A stretch of DNA of 64,000 bases. Source: Bremerella volcania (GTDB lineage Bacteria > Planctomycetota > Planctomycetia > Pirellulales > Pirellulaceae). Below, piece after piece: positions 1 through 9,794 of this stretch (positions within the stretch are counted from its first letter, which is position 1; each line of letters begins with the position of its first letter). Both the position numbers and the translations under genes were made by a program. Where the stretch lies: the NCBI RefSeq assembly GCF_007748115.1, contig NZ_CP036289.1, positions 5,580,001 through 5,644,000 of the forward strand, in the 5' to 3' direction. The notes under the pieces are model-generated. The model ran no database searches. It had not been told where the DNA came from and saw only the letters and a list, made by a program, of their open reading frames with translations.

Positions 1-851
1 AAACCATCATGGTCGCTGTCTCGCTATTTGATCGCCTGGAAGTCACTCCCACAAAACAGCGTGATATCGCTCTCGATTGTGCGTGGGACCCAGGGCAACT
101 TGCGCAAGCCACGCGATTAGGCGACAGCAGTCGACTACTTGGCGATCTTCCTCCTCAGGATAGCAACTTGGTTTATCGGGCCGTGAAATTGCTTCAGTCG
201 GAAGAAAATGTCTCGCACGGAGCGCAAATCGTGCTCCGAAAGCGAATTCCGTCAGCGTCCGGGTTTGGCGGCGCTTCCAGTGATGCGGCGGCAGCATTAT
301 TCGCCGCAAGCAAAGCATGGAATTTAAATCTTTCGATCGATCGCCTGAGCGAGTTGGCTGCGCGATTGGGAAGCGACATACCGTTCTTTTTTTTCGCCGG
401 ACAACTAGGAAGCGGTCAGGCGATTGCCACAGGTCGCGGGGAAAACATCGAATCCTTCGCAGGACGGCGGCTCGACTTGGTGTTGATTCGTCCTGCCGGA
501 GGCATTTCGACGGCCGAGGCATATCGACGTTGTCAGTTACCGGATGTCCCTGACTCGTCATGCGAACTCGTTGCCAGCTTGAAGTCACATCAACGTACGT
601 CTATGCCACGACAGCTCACAAATCGCCTGACGCGACCTGCCCGAGAACTTTCGACGCGAATCGACCAACTCGCTAGGATTTGCGAACAATTGGATGTGGT
701 CGCCCACCAGATGTCAGGGAGTGGCTCTGGCTACTTCACCATTTGTCGTAGCCGCGTCCACGCCAGGCGCATTGCCGCCCGGCTACAAGCTCAGAACGTC
801 GGTATGGTTTTTCCAGTAACGACGTGCGGGCTCCAATCGCTGCGAAACTGA
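1..851 (+). CDS. ispE: 4-diphosphocytidyl-2-C-methyl-D-erythritol kinase, 5' end outside window
   Basis: GHMP-family kinase of the MEP isoprenoid pathway. It phosphorylates 4-diphosphocytidyl-2-C-methylerythritol with ATP in the cytoplasm. The glycine/serine-rich ATP loop PSASGFGGASSDAAAAL is clear, and a C-terminal GHMP motif MSGSGSGYF is present. The family normally begins with an APAKLNL-type motif about 30-40 residues before the MVAVSLFD segment seen here, and the reading frame is open to base 3. The first ATG in the window (base 9) is therefore internal and the gene is cut by the window edge, not truncated biologically. The spoVG homologue follows 31 bp downstream, an ispE-spoVG neighbourhood also known from Firmicutes. 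Identification is secure. Confidence 0.93.
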   Translation, partial: TIMVAVSLFDRLEVTPTKQRDIALDCAWDPGQLAQATRLGDSSRLLGDLPPQDSNLVYRAVKLLQSEENVSHGAQIVLRKRIPSASGFGGASSDAAAALFAASKAWNLNLSIDRLSELAARLGSDIPFFFFAGQLGSGQAIATGRGENIESFAGRRLDLVLIRPAGGISTAEAYRRCQLPDVPDSSCELVASLKSHQRTSMPRQLTNRLTRPARELSTRIDQLARICEQLDVVAHQMSGSGSGYFTICRSRVHARRIAARLQAQNVGMVFPVTTCGLQSLRN

Positions 852-882
852 CGCCGCATTTAACGTCCGGGAGTAAGCAACC

Positions 883-1515
883 GTGAAAATCACCGAAGTC
901 CGCATCAAGCTGATGGAAGATTCCAGCGATCGGTTGCGTGGATTCTGCTCCATCACATTCGATGATGCCTTCGTGATTCGCGACTTGAAGATCATTGAAG
1001 GCGCCAACGGTCCATTCGTCGCCATGCCCAGCCGGAAGTTAACGGGGCACTGCCCAAATTGTGGCTGCAAAAACCACATGCGTGCAGCATACTGCAATCA
1101 ATGTGGTATGAAACTGAAGCAGCCCCAAATCGAACGAGGGTCGGACCAGAGAGCCAAACTCTATGCGGACATCGCACACCCGATCAATTCCGAGTGTCGT
1201 GAGCAGATCCAAACCCGCGTCATCGATGAGTATCTCAACGAAATCGAAGAAGCCAAACACCCTGGTTATCGCTCGAAATACGACGACTACTTCAGCGATG
1301 CCGGAGAAGACTACGATCACGATGACGACGATCAACCTTCGTCGACTTCGGCGCCACCCAAGCGAGAGCCACCCCCTCAAGAGCCTTCCGAAACGATCGA
1401 GCGCATTGAGAAAGCGTCCGAATTGAAAGGGCCTCACTCCCCCCCCGGCGACAAATCGAGCCCGTCCAACTCGCCCCGCCCCCAAAAATTCGGAGAAGGC
1501 ATCTTCGACGACTAA
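883..1515 (+). CDS. spoVG: SpoVG-like regulator with an inserted zinc ribbon and acidic/proline-rich tail
   Basis: SpoVG proteins are small (about 90-100 aa) nucleic-acid-binding regulators. Here residues 1-52 match the first half of the fold (MKITEVRIK start, then [10 protein letters not shown]), and residues 95-120 match the second half ([15 protein letters not shown]). Between them lies a zinc ribbon with Cys57-x2-Cys60 and Cys71-x2-Cys74, so the domain is interrupted, not simply extended. Residues 130-210 form a low-complexity tail with an Asp run followed by Pro/Ser/Glu-rich sequence. The start is GTG at 883, which gives the canonical SpoVG N terminus. It probably shares a transcript with ispE (31-bp gap). 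The regulatory target cannot be seen. Family assignment is firm; zinc binding is inferred from the cysteine pairs. Confidence 0.88.
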   Translation: MKITEVRIKLMEDSSDRLRGFCSITFDDAFVIRDLKIIEGANGPFVAMPSRKLTGHCPNCGCKNHMRAAYCNQCGMKLKQPQIERGSDQRAKLYADIAHPINSECREQIQTRVIDEYLNEIEEAKHPGYRSKYDDYFSDAGEDYDHDDDDQPSSTSAPPKREPPPQEPSETIERIEKASELKGPHSPPGDKSSPSNSPRPQKFGEGIFDD

Positions 1516-1613
1516 GGCGGGCCAAGCCCTCTTCTTTCGCCTCAGATCGAACCGTTTTAAAATAGGCGGTTGGTAATATCGGATTGCAAGAATCACCGGA
1601 TGAGGCACAAATA

Positions 1614-3038
<1,425 letters not shown>

Positions 3039-3072
3039 TTTCGTGACAGATTCAAACGTTGATGGTTACAAT

Positions 3073-3105
3073 GGCCTCCGCGATTCGCAGAGGCCTTTCT
3101 TGTTT
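3073..3105 (+). terminator. rho-independent terminator of fumC
   Basis: Stem GGCCTC (3073-3078) pairs with GAGGCC (3090-3095). The stem is extended by GCG/CGC around an ATT loop with one C-A mismatch, and a T-rich run TTTCTTGTTT follows. It lies 35 bp after the fumC stop codon. Confidence 0.8.
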
Positions 3106-3128
3106 CTATTTCCGAAGGATCGAACGAC

Positions 3129-3584
3129 ATGCGCTACCTATTGGCTACCACCTTTATGGCAATCATTGTCTGTGCCTGCACGTTGGTATTCGCTCAGGAA
3201 ACAACGCCTCCAGAGAACAACTCATCGGCTCCAGCTAAGTCGCCGAATGCCGAAAAGATTCACGAGCTGATGGTTCAGAAGCGAGATACGTTGAATGACT
3301 ACTATAAAGTGGTGTATGCCAAGTATCTCGCTGGGCAGGTCGCGATCGTAAAAGTCTACGACGCCGAGTCCAACCTCATGTCCGCCAAACTGGATTTGGC
3401 CGAATCGGATGACGAACGATTAGAGCTTCACAAGGCCCGAGTCAAACTCCTTAAAGAGCAAGAATCGAAGCTTTATGCCTACACCCAATCTGGCCAGGTT
3501 CCCGCTGGAGAACATCTTCAGGGGAAATCGCGGCGGATCGCGGCCGAGATAGAATTACTGCGGGAAGAAGATCGCCAGCGATAA
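3129..3584 (+). CDS. small secreted coiled-coil protein, function unknown
   Basis: 151 residues. An N-terminal hydrophobic stretch (residues about 2-21) ending in VFAQ looks like a type I signal peptide. The mature part is short and highly charged, consisting of predicted helices rich in Lys, Glu, Leu and Ala (residues about 40-150) that would form coiled coils. Segments such as YLAGQVAIVKVYDAESNLM resemble the helical hairpins of TolC-type or periplasmic stalk proteins, and similar small proteins are common in planctomycetes. An AAGGATC ribosome site precedes the ATG by about ten bases. The gene stands between a terminator and the TPR gene. No enzymatic motif is visible, and I do not assign a function. 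Confidence 0.7.
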   Translation: MRYLLATTFMAIIVCACTLVFAQETTPPENNSSAPAKSPNAEKIHELMVQKRDTLNDYYKVVYAKYLAGQVAIVKVYDAESNLMSAKLDLAESDDERLELHKARVKLLKEQESKLYAYTQSGQVPAGEHLQGKSRRIAAEIELLREEDRQR

Positions 3585-3712
3585 ACGTATCGTATGCTAT
3601 CACCTCGCCGAATCGCTCTATCCCTCTTTCGGTGAACTCGCTAAAGTCGCCGCCGGTACCATTTAGGTAAAAAGAGCCAGTGGCTTGGTTTTTAGTGGCG
3701 AGATTAGCTGTC

Positions 3713-4771
3713 ATGCGGAAGATGCTTTGGCAATCCGGTTGGACATGGTTTGTTCTGTTCGCTTGTGCTTCAATGGGTTACGGCCAAGACGTTAAGGCGA
3801 TGATCACCGAAGCGGCGAAGCTCAGCGACACAGCCAAAAATCAGGAAGAACTGACCCGATTGGTCGAGATCTGCGACCAGGCAAGCGGGCTGGAACTCGC
3901 TCAGGCACAGGTCGAGTACTTCACCAAACTCGAGGCCTGGGCACGCAACAAACGGGGGGAGATCTATGCAGAAACGTCCCTTATGACGGACGACCCCGAG
4001 AAAATTCAAAAATTGGAAGCGGCTGCGCTGAAAGACTTCTCACTGGCGATCAAGAAGAACCCCAAGCATTGGCAAGCGATTCATAACCGAGCATTGTCGT
4101 ATGCCACACTCGGGCAAACCGAGCAGGCACTGGCCGACTTGGATCTGGCCATTAAGCTAAATCCCAAGTTTGAAACGGCCATCTATAACAAAGCGGAACT
4201 CCTGTACGAAGTCAGCCATTTCGCAGCTGCCCTGAAGCAGTATCAAACCGTCCTGAAATTGAATCCCAAAGACGTGGGCGCGATGACCGGTCAGGCTCAC
4301 TGCTTCTATCGCCTGGAAAGTTACGAAGCCGCCATGATGGCCTACAACCAGGCCGTCAAGCTGGCCCCGCAAAATCCACTCGTCTTGGCTAACCGAGCCG
4401 ATGCCTACAGTGATCTAGGTTATTTCAAAGAGGCGATCCTCGATTACAAAAAGGCCCTTACCCTGGAAAAAGATCTACCGAGAGCTCAGCAAGGCTTAGC
4501 ATGGATCTTGGCTACCTGTCCGGATGATACCTACCGCAATCCAGAATTGGCCCTGCGATTCGCCAAGGCAGCCGTCACCCAGTCGGACGGTCTCGACTTT
4601 CGCTATTTCGATACGCTTGCCGCCGCGGAGGCTGCCACTGGCCAGTTTGACGTCGCCAAGCAGCGGGTCGGTGAAGCGATCAAAAAGGCACCGACGTCCG
4701 AAAAGCCCTTCCTACAGCATCGGCTTGCCCTGTACGAAAAGCGCCAGGCTTACCGCGAACCTAAACGATAG
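3713..4771 (+). CDS. secreted tetratricopeptide-repeat protein
   Basis: 352 residues from ATG 3713. A signal-peptide-like N terminus (MLWQSGWTWFVLFACASMGYGQ) is followed by an acidic helical region and at least four consecutive TPR units (about residues 110-265). Typical TPR pattern residues are seen in HWQAIHNRALSYATLGQTE and the following 34-residue repeats. A GTG at 3680 extends the frame by 11 residues, but that would place charged residues before the signal segment. TPR arrays bind proteins, and export places this one in the periplasm or at the membrane. The partner is unknown. The TlpA-like thioredoxin gene begins 85 bp downstream, which may indicate a shared envelope role. Confidence 0.75.
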   Translation: MRKMLWQSGWTWFVLFACASMGYGQDVKAMITEAAKLSDTAKNQEELTRLVEICDQASGLELAQAQVEYFTKLEAWARNKRGEIYAETSLMTDDPEKIQKLEAAALKDFSLAIKKNPKHWQAIHNRALSYATLGQTEQALADLDLAIKLNPKFETAIYNKAELLYEVSHFAAALKQYQTVLKLNPKDVGAMTGQAHCFYRLESYEAAMMAYNQAVKLAPQNPLVLANRADAYSDLGYFKEAILDYKKALTLEKDLPRAQQGLAWILATCPDDTYRNPELALRFAKAAVTQSDGLDFRYFDTLAAAEAATGQFDVAKQRVGEAIKKAPTSEKPFLQHRLALYEKRQAYREPKR

Positions 4772-4856
4772 ATCAATCGCGATAATAATATAATAATTGG
4801 AGTGTTTCGCCGAATAGATGATTGAATTGCACCCTCTCTAATCATCTAGGAACGCT

Positions 4857-5576
4857 ATGGGGCATTCGCTGTACAACACGACCCTCTTGGTGAATCTCAC
4901 GATTGCCTTGTTTGGCATCGCAGGCGCACTCTTCTCATTCGTTTGGCTAGTACTTCGCTGGAACACGCCTTGGCGAACTCGTTATCTGCTTGGGCTTGGT
5001 CTCTCGATCGCAACTGTCGTGCTGGTGATCGGCCTTCAATATGCCATTCTGTTTTGGGTTCACTTGCCCGCGGTGGGACGAGAACAGATGGCCAAGTTTG
5101 AAGCAGCAAGAGCGGAACGGTTCCAAGAATCGACCCACGTCTTTGTCGGCGACCAGGTACCAGAGTTTACTGTGGAAACCCTCGCCGGAAAGTCGTTCTC
5201 GTCTCGCAGCGACGGACGAAAGGTAGTTCTGTTGAACTTCTTCGCTACTTGGTGCGGCCCCTGTTATTCGGAGTTACCTCATTTAAAGCAAATCTGGGAG
5301 GCGCATCACGACAACGACAACTTCCAGATGCTGATGATTGGTCGCGAAGAAACGGTGGCCAGCATCGATGCGTTTCGCCGGGAACATGACCTTCACCTAC
5401 CGATCGCCGCAGACCCCGATCGTGCGATTTATGGCCTCTTCGCTAGTGAATCAATTCCGAGGAATGTCTTGATCTCGGCTGACGGCGTCGTTGTATTCCA
5501 CCGCTCTGGCTTCTACGAAGAAGACCTCCAGGAATTGGAAATGATGATCCGTCACGAACTGGCAGAAGCGAAATAG
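4857..5576 (+). CDS. membrane-anchored TlpA/ResA-like thioredoxin
   Basis: 239 residues. Two hydrophobic segments (residues about 8-33 and 43-70) anchor the protein. The rest is a periplasmic redoxin domain of the AhpC/TlpA type, with the redox pair Cys133 and Cys136 in the motif FFATWCGPCYSELP and a cis-proline region ESIPRNVLI near residue 200. TlpA/ResA proteins reduce periplasmic thiols, often during cytochrome c maturation. The substrate here is unknown. The two-helix N terminus is longer than the single anchor of most TlpA proteins. It follows the TPR gene by 85 bp and is followed by a long non-coding stretch. Confidence 0.85.
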   Translation: MGHSLYNTTLLVNLTIALFGIAGALFSFVWLVLRWNTPWRTRYLLGLGLSIATVVLVIGLQYAILFWVHLPAVGREQMAKFEAARAERFQESTHVFVGDQVPEFTVETLAGKSFSSRSDGRKVVLLNFFATWCGPCYSELPHLKQIWEAHHDNDNFQMLMIGREETVASIDAFRREHDLHLPIAADPDRAIYGLFASESIPRNVLISADGVVVFHRSGFYEEDLQELEMMIRHELAEAK

Positions 5577-6188
5577 CCTAGGTAGAAACCATTGGTGCGA
5601 ACCTTCTGAGAGTGGAAAGCATCTACGTCTGAGGTTCACCGCATTGATAAAAAACGGTGAAATTTTCGCCTTCCCCATTTGAGGGCCTTGGTATACAAAT
5701 AGGTTGTTTAGCGGCTAGGGCGCTTTGCTATCCCTTAACACTTTGTGATTCCTAATAAGGGATGCGGAGAGCCTTTTGAGGGCCGCTTGCTGGTGTTAAC
5801 TATCGGCCAGTTAAGCCTTTACAGGGATTTGGTCCCGCACATTTATGAAGACTATCTATCTTCCTATTCTTCCATCGCGTCGTCCCATTGTTGTGGGACC
5901 AGGAATTCCAGCTGCCGCCTAAGCTGACGTTCCCCTCTGGACATGTGCGCTGGCTTCTCTTAAGTGACCTAGCGGGAAAAGCCAAAACCAGTAAGATGCT
6001 GGATCAATATACACAGGCTCCGCGAGCCCTTTCAGGGCAGACTGGGCCCGATGTCCGAGACGCGTCAGTAGCGGTTTTACCGGATTCTGTTTCCAATTAA
6101 CGGTTCGGGTCATCTCTCCTTTAAACCCACCGAGACGTCCGAACCCTTTCACACCCTTACACCTGTTTTTCATTTCAATCGTGACATT
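5577..6188 (+). other. 612-bp hairpin-rich intergenic region upstream of fusA
   Basis: No convincing coding frame was found. Several perfect short inverted repeats are visible: ATCCCTTA 5730-5737 with TAAGGGAT 5756-5763 (with an inner CAC-TTT-GTG hairpin); GTCCCA 5882-5887 with TGGGAC 5894-5899; GGCTC 6016-6020 with GAGCC 6024-6028; and GGTTCGG 6102-6108 with CCGAACC 6139-6145. It could be a long structured fusA leader, a small RNA gene, or both. I cannot place a promoter with confidence. The sequence directly before the fusA ATG lacks a clear Shine-Dalgarno motif. Confidence 0.45.
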
Positions 6189-8282
6189 ATGGACCTGAAG
6201 AAACTACGAAACATCGGTATTTCGGCTCATATCGACTCCGGTAAGACGACGCTGAGCGAACGCATCCTGTTTTACAGTGGCCGTATCCACAAGATCGAAG
6301 AAGTCCGCGGTGGTGGCGATGGCGCGACCATGGACCATATGGAACTGGAAAAGGAACGCGGTATTACCATTACCTCGGCCGCAACCAGCGTGGCTTGGAA
6401 TGGTCATCCCATCAACTTGATCGATACCCCAGGCCACGTTGACTTTACCGTGGAAGTGGAACGTTCGCTCCGCGTGCTCGACGGTGCCATCCTCGTTCTC
6501 TGCTCGGTCGGTGGTGTTCAGGCTCAGTCGCTCACCGTGGACCGTCAGATGAAGCGCTACAAGGTTCCGCGTCTGGCGTTCATCAACAAGATGGACCGCA
6601 CCGGTGCCAACCCAGATAGCGTCATCAAGCAGATGCGCGACAAGTTGGGCGTCGATGCGATCGCTTACCAGATTCCGATCGGCAAAGAAGAAAACTTTAA
6701 GGGCGTTGTTGACCTGATCGAGATGGAAGCCATCTACTACGATGGCGAAAAGGGCGAAACGGTCCGCAAGGAAACCATTCCAGCCGACCTGGAAGAAAAG
6801 GCCAAGCAGGCTCGTCACGACATGCTCGAAGCATTGTCCAACTACAGCGACGAGATCATGGAATTGCTCCTGTCCGAAGAAGAAGTCCCCAACGACTTGA
6901 TCTACAAGACTACCCACGACGCCGTCGTTGGCCTGCAGATCACCCCCGTCTTCATGGGTACCGCTTTTAAGAACAAGGGCGTACAAACGCTGCTGGATGC
7001 GATCGTGCGTTACTTGCCATCGCCTCTGGAAGTGAAGTACTCGGCCAATACGTTTGTCGAATCGGACGAAAAGATTCCGCTGGCTTGTGATCCGAAAGCT
7101 CCGTTTGTCGGCATGGCTTTCAAGATCGTCGAAGATCCCTATGGTCAGTTGACGTTCATGCGTATCTATCAAGGTACGATCAAGAAGGGCGAGCCATACG
7201 TGAATCAGCGTACCGGCAAGACCGAACGTTTTGCTCGTATCGTGCGAATGCACTCCGACAAGCGTGAAGAAATCGATTCCGCTGGTGCCGGTGATATTAT
7301 CGCCGTCACAGGCATCGACTGCGCTTCCGGTGATACCTACGCCAAGGAACGTGAGTTCTGCTCGCTGGAAAACATCTTCGTGCCGATCCCGGTCATCAAG
7401 ATCTCGGTCGCACCGAAGAGCCGCGACGACAGCGACAAGTTGAGTAAGGCGTTGCAGCGTTTCCGTAAGGAAGACCCAACCTTCCACGTGTTCACCGATC
7501 CCGAGACGAACGAAACGATCATCGCGGGCATGGGTGAGTTGCACCTGGACGTTTACGTTGAGCGTATTCGCCGCGAATACAAGGTGGAAGTCGTCACTGG
7601 CCCACCTAAGGTTTCGTACCGCGAAAGCCCAACCCAATCGGTCGAGTACAACTACAAGCACAAGAAGCAAACGGGTGGTTCCGGTCAGTTCGCTCACATT
7701 GTGGGTAGTATCGAACCGATTCCGCAGGACGCCGAAGACGCTGAAAACTTCATCTTCGAAGACAAGATCAGCCAGGGTCGTATTCCAAAAGAATACATTC
7801 CGGCCGTTCAACGTGGCTTTGAAGACTGCATGGCCAAGGGGCCTTTGGCCGAGTTCCCTGTGGTGGGCGTGAAGGTCATCCTGAACGACGGTTCGTACCA
7901 CGACGTCGACTCGTCCGAAATGGCGTTCAAGATTGCCGCCCAAGGCTGCTTCCGCGAGAACTTCATGAAGATGAAGCCAACCTTGCTGGAGCCTGTGATG
8001 AACGTGGAAGTCGAAATTCCTGAAGCGTTCCAAGGCCCCGTCACCGGCGACATCATCGTCCGCCGCGGGATGGTCAACCAGACCGACATGAACGGTGACA
8101 CGACGGTCATCCGAGCCGAAATTCCTTTGGCTGCCATGTTCGGCTACGCCACGGAACTTCGTAGCATGACCCAAGGTCAAGGTACGTTCAGCATGGAACT
8201 AGGCAGCTACAAGCCAACTCCTTCCCACATTCAGGAAGAAGTGGTTGCTGAACGCAAGAAAGAATTGGAAATGGCGAAGTAA
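6189..8282 (+). CDS. fusA: elongation factor G, spd/mitochondrial EFG1 type
   Basis: 697-residue translational GTPase that moves tRNA and mRNA through the ribosome. G1 motif AHIDSGKTT is at residues 13-21, G2 region RGITITSAAT, G3 DTPGHVDF and G4 NKMD. Later domains follow, ending in RSMTQGQGTFSMELGSY. Several positions match the spd/mitochondrial EFG1 clade and not ordinary bacterial EF-G: Ser in HIDSGKTT (normally Ala), MELEKERG, VLCSVGGVQAQS, the TVDRQMKRYKVP segment and GIDCASGDT. The gene stands alone, not in a str operon with rpsL, rpsG and tuf. Whether it is the main translocase or a second copy cannot be told from this window. A strong terminator follows. Confidence 0.93.
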   Translation: MDLKKLRNIGISAHIDSGKTTLSERILFYSGRIHKIEEVRGGGDGATMDHMELEKERGITITSAATSVAWNGHPINLIDTPGHVDFTVEVERSLRVLDGAILVLCSVGGVQAQSLTVDRQMKRYKVPRLAFINKMDRTGANPDSVIKQMRDKLGVDAIAYQIPIGKEENFKGVVDLIEMEAIYYDGEKGETVRKETIPADLEEKAKQARHDMLEALSNYSDEIMELLLSEEEVPNDLIYKTTHDAVVGLQITPVFMGTAFKNKGVQTLLDAIVRYLPSPLEVKYSANTFVESDEKIPLACDPKAPFVGMAFKIVEDPYGQLTFMRIYQGTIKKGEPYVNQRTGKTERFARIVRMHSDKREEIDSAGAGDIIAVTGIDCASGDTYAKEREFCSLENIFVPIPVIKISVAPKSRDDSDKLSKALQRFRKEDPTFHVFTDPETNETIIAGMGELHLDVYVERIRREYKVEVVTGPPKVSYRESPTQSVEYNYKHKKQTGGSGQFAHIVGSIEPIPQDAEDAENFIFEDKISQGRIPKEYIPAVQRGFEDCMAKGPLAEFPVVGVKVILNDGSYHDVDSSEMAFKIAAQGCFRENFMKMKPTLLEPVMNVEVEIPEAFQGPVTGDIIVRRGMVNQTDMNGDTTVIRAEIPLAAMFGYATELRSMTQGQGTFSMELGSYKPTPSHIQEEVVAERKKELEMAK

Positions 8283-8313
8283 GCACTACTTACGCTGTTT
8301 TGACATACGAAGC

Positions 8314-8354
8314 ACCCCGGTTAGGTCTTGGCACCTCTCCGGGGTGTTTTTTTG
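8314..8354 (+). terminator. rho-independent terminator of fusA
   Basis: Stem CACCCCGG (8314-8321) pairs perfectly with CCGGGGTG (8340-8347) around an 18-base loop and is followed by seven T residues. It lies 32 bp after the fusA stop. Confidence 0.9.
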
Positions 8355-8534
8355 CGCCTGTAGGCAACAGAAACCAACTTCTCGGGTTGTCATAGATGCG
8401 CATTTTGGCGACTTTAATAGAAACAAATTGGGATCCCCTTACCGCTTCTAGTGCTGATATTTCCTTGCCTCCTTGAGCGAAGGGTTTAGTCGAGGGGCGG
8501 AAGCCGGGACCGGATCTTCTAAAGAGAATCACCC

Positions 8535-9689
8535 ATGAAATTCTTCGCCTTCCATTTGATGCCCTGGGACCGACTACCCGACGACTTCGCTGAGAAGTAC
8601 GACACTGCCTGGACTTGGCTCCCCAACGAGATGTTCGACCCAGAGCATGGCGGCGAACTTTACAACAACTACCTTGACCAACTGGTGCTCGCCGATCAGT
8701 TAGGCTTTGACGGGGTTTGCGTCAACGAGCATCATCAGAACGCCTACGGCACGATGCCCAGCCCGAATCTGATGGCATCGATTCTCGCGCGTCAGACGAA
8801 GAATTGCCGTATCGCTGTCGTTGGGAACGCGATTCCGTTCTACGATCCACCAACTCGCTGCGCCGAAGAGTTCTCGATGATCGACTGCATCAGCGGTGGT
8901 CGACTGATTGCTGGGCTGGTCGTCGGTGGCGGCCCTGAATACTACAGTTTTTCGAAGAACCCCACGTTTGCCCGCGAGATGTACCGCGAAGCATTCGACC
9001 TCATCCTGCGAGCGTGGACCGAGCCTGGTCCGTTCGAGCACTACGGCAAGCATTGGAAACTAAAATACGTGAACCCATGGCCGCGACCAATCCAGCAGCC
9101 CCATCCACCGATCTGGATCCCCGGGGCGGGCAGCCGCGAAACGATTCAATTCGTCGCCCAACGGCGCTTCGCCTACATGGGCATCCCATACTTTCACATG
9201 GATTTCTTCCAACGCAACTTCGACGTGTTCCGCGACGAATGTGAGAAGTGCGATTACACGACCGATCCGGAACAACTCGGCTGGCTGCTGCCGATCTACT
9301 GTGCGGAGACGGACGAACAGGCCTGGGCTGAGTACGAACCGCATCTCTGGTACTTCGTAAAGAAGCTGCTCAAAGGACTTGTCGTCTTCCCACCAGGCTA
9401 CACGTCGGCCCGTTCGATCGCTGGCATCCAAAAGGGCTTGCTGCAGTTCATGAGTACCTGCGAAACCCGCGAAGACATCGAAGCAGGCGGGTACGCCATC
9501 GTCGGCAGCCCCGACACGGTTCGTCAAAAGCTATCCGAACGCATCAAGAAGCTGGGCGTCGGCAATCTGCTCGGTTTGTTTCAACTGGGCACGCTGCCAC
9601 ATGACATGACCTGCAAGAACATGAAGCTTTTCGCCGAAAAGGTCATGCCCGGCCTCCGCGAAGAACTAAGCGTCACCCTAACCAGCTAG
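8535..9689 (+). CDS. luciferase-like (LLM class) flavin-dependent monooxygenase
   Basis: 384 residues of the bacterial luciferase/LLM TIM-barrel family, which uses reduced FMN or F420 and oxygen to oxidise aldehydes, alkanes, sulfonates or similar compounds. Recognisable parts are the early segment FDGVCVNEHHQNAYG, the conserved EEFSMIDCISGGRLIAGLV region near residue 115, and the C-terminal VGSPDTVRQKL helix (about 325). An AAAGAGAATC stretch precedes the ATG. The alpha/beta hydrolase gene lies just downstream in the same direction, so the two may act on one substrate. The actual substrate and flavin are not deducible from sequence alone. Confidence 0.88.
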   Translation: MKFFAFHLMPWDRLPDDFAEKYDTAWTWLPNEMFDPEHGGELYNNYLDQLVLADQLGFDGVCVNEHHQNAYGTMPSPNLMASILARQTKNCRIAVVGNAIPFYDPPTRCAEEFSMIDCISGGRLIAGLVVGGGPEYYSFSKNPTFAREMYREAFDLILRAWTEPGPFEHYGKHWKLKYVNPWPRPIQQPHPPIWIPGAGSRETIQFVAQRRFAYMGIPYFHMDFFQRNFDVFRDECEKCDYTTDPEQLGWLLPIYCAETDEQAWAEYEPHLWYFVKKLLKGLVVFPPGYTSARSIAGIQKGLLQFMSTCETREDIEAGGYAIVGSPDTVRQKLSERIKKLGVGNLLGLFQLGTLPHDMTCKNMKLFAEKVMPGLREELSVTLTS

Positions 9690-9700
9690 AAACAAATCCT

Positions 9701-9740
9701 GTCCCCTCGCCCCTCTCAGGAGAGAGGGCTAGGGTCAGTG
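9701..9740. repeat. interspersed GC-rich palindromic repeat, copy 1
   Basis: The minus strand reads CCCTAGCCCTCTCTCC, then a short spacer and GGGGCGAGGGGAC. This closely matches copy 2 at 11979-12020 in opposite orientation. The element can fold on itself through the CCTCTC/GAGAGG arms. It sits in the gap between the monooxygenase and hydrolase genes. REP-like repeats of this appearance are scattered through many genomes. Confidence 0.6.
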
Positions 9741-9794
9741 GCGAACGCAGGCACACGCAATCCACCAACAATCACCCCGCGCAAGACGCGTTCC

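Noticed and set aside
6204-8180. Long open frame on the minus strand across fusA (658 codons)
   Set aside because: It is an antisense shadow of a highly conserved gene with strong codon bias; the product resembles no family and the plus strand is unambiguous EF-G.
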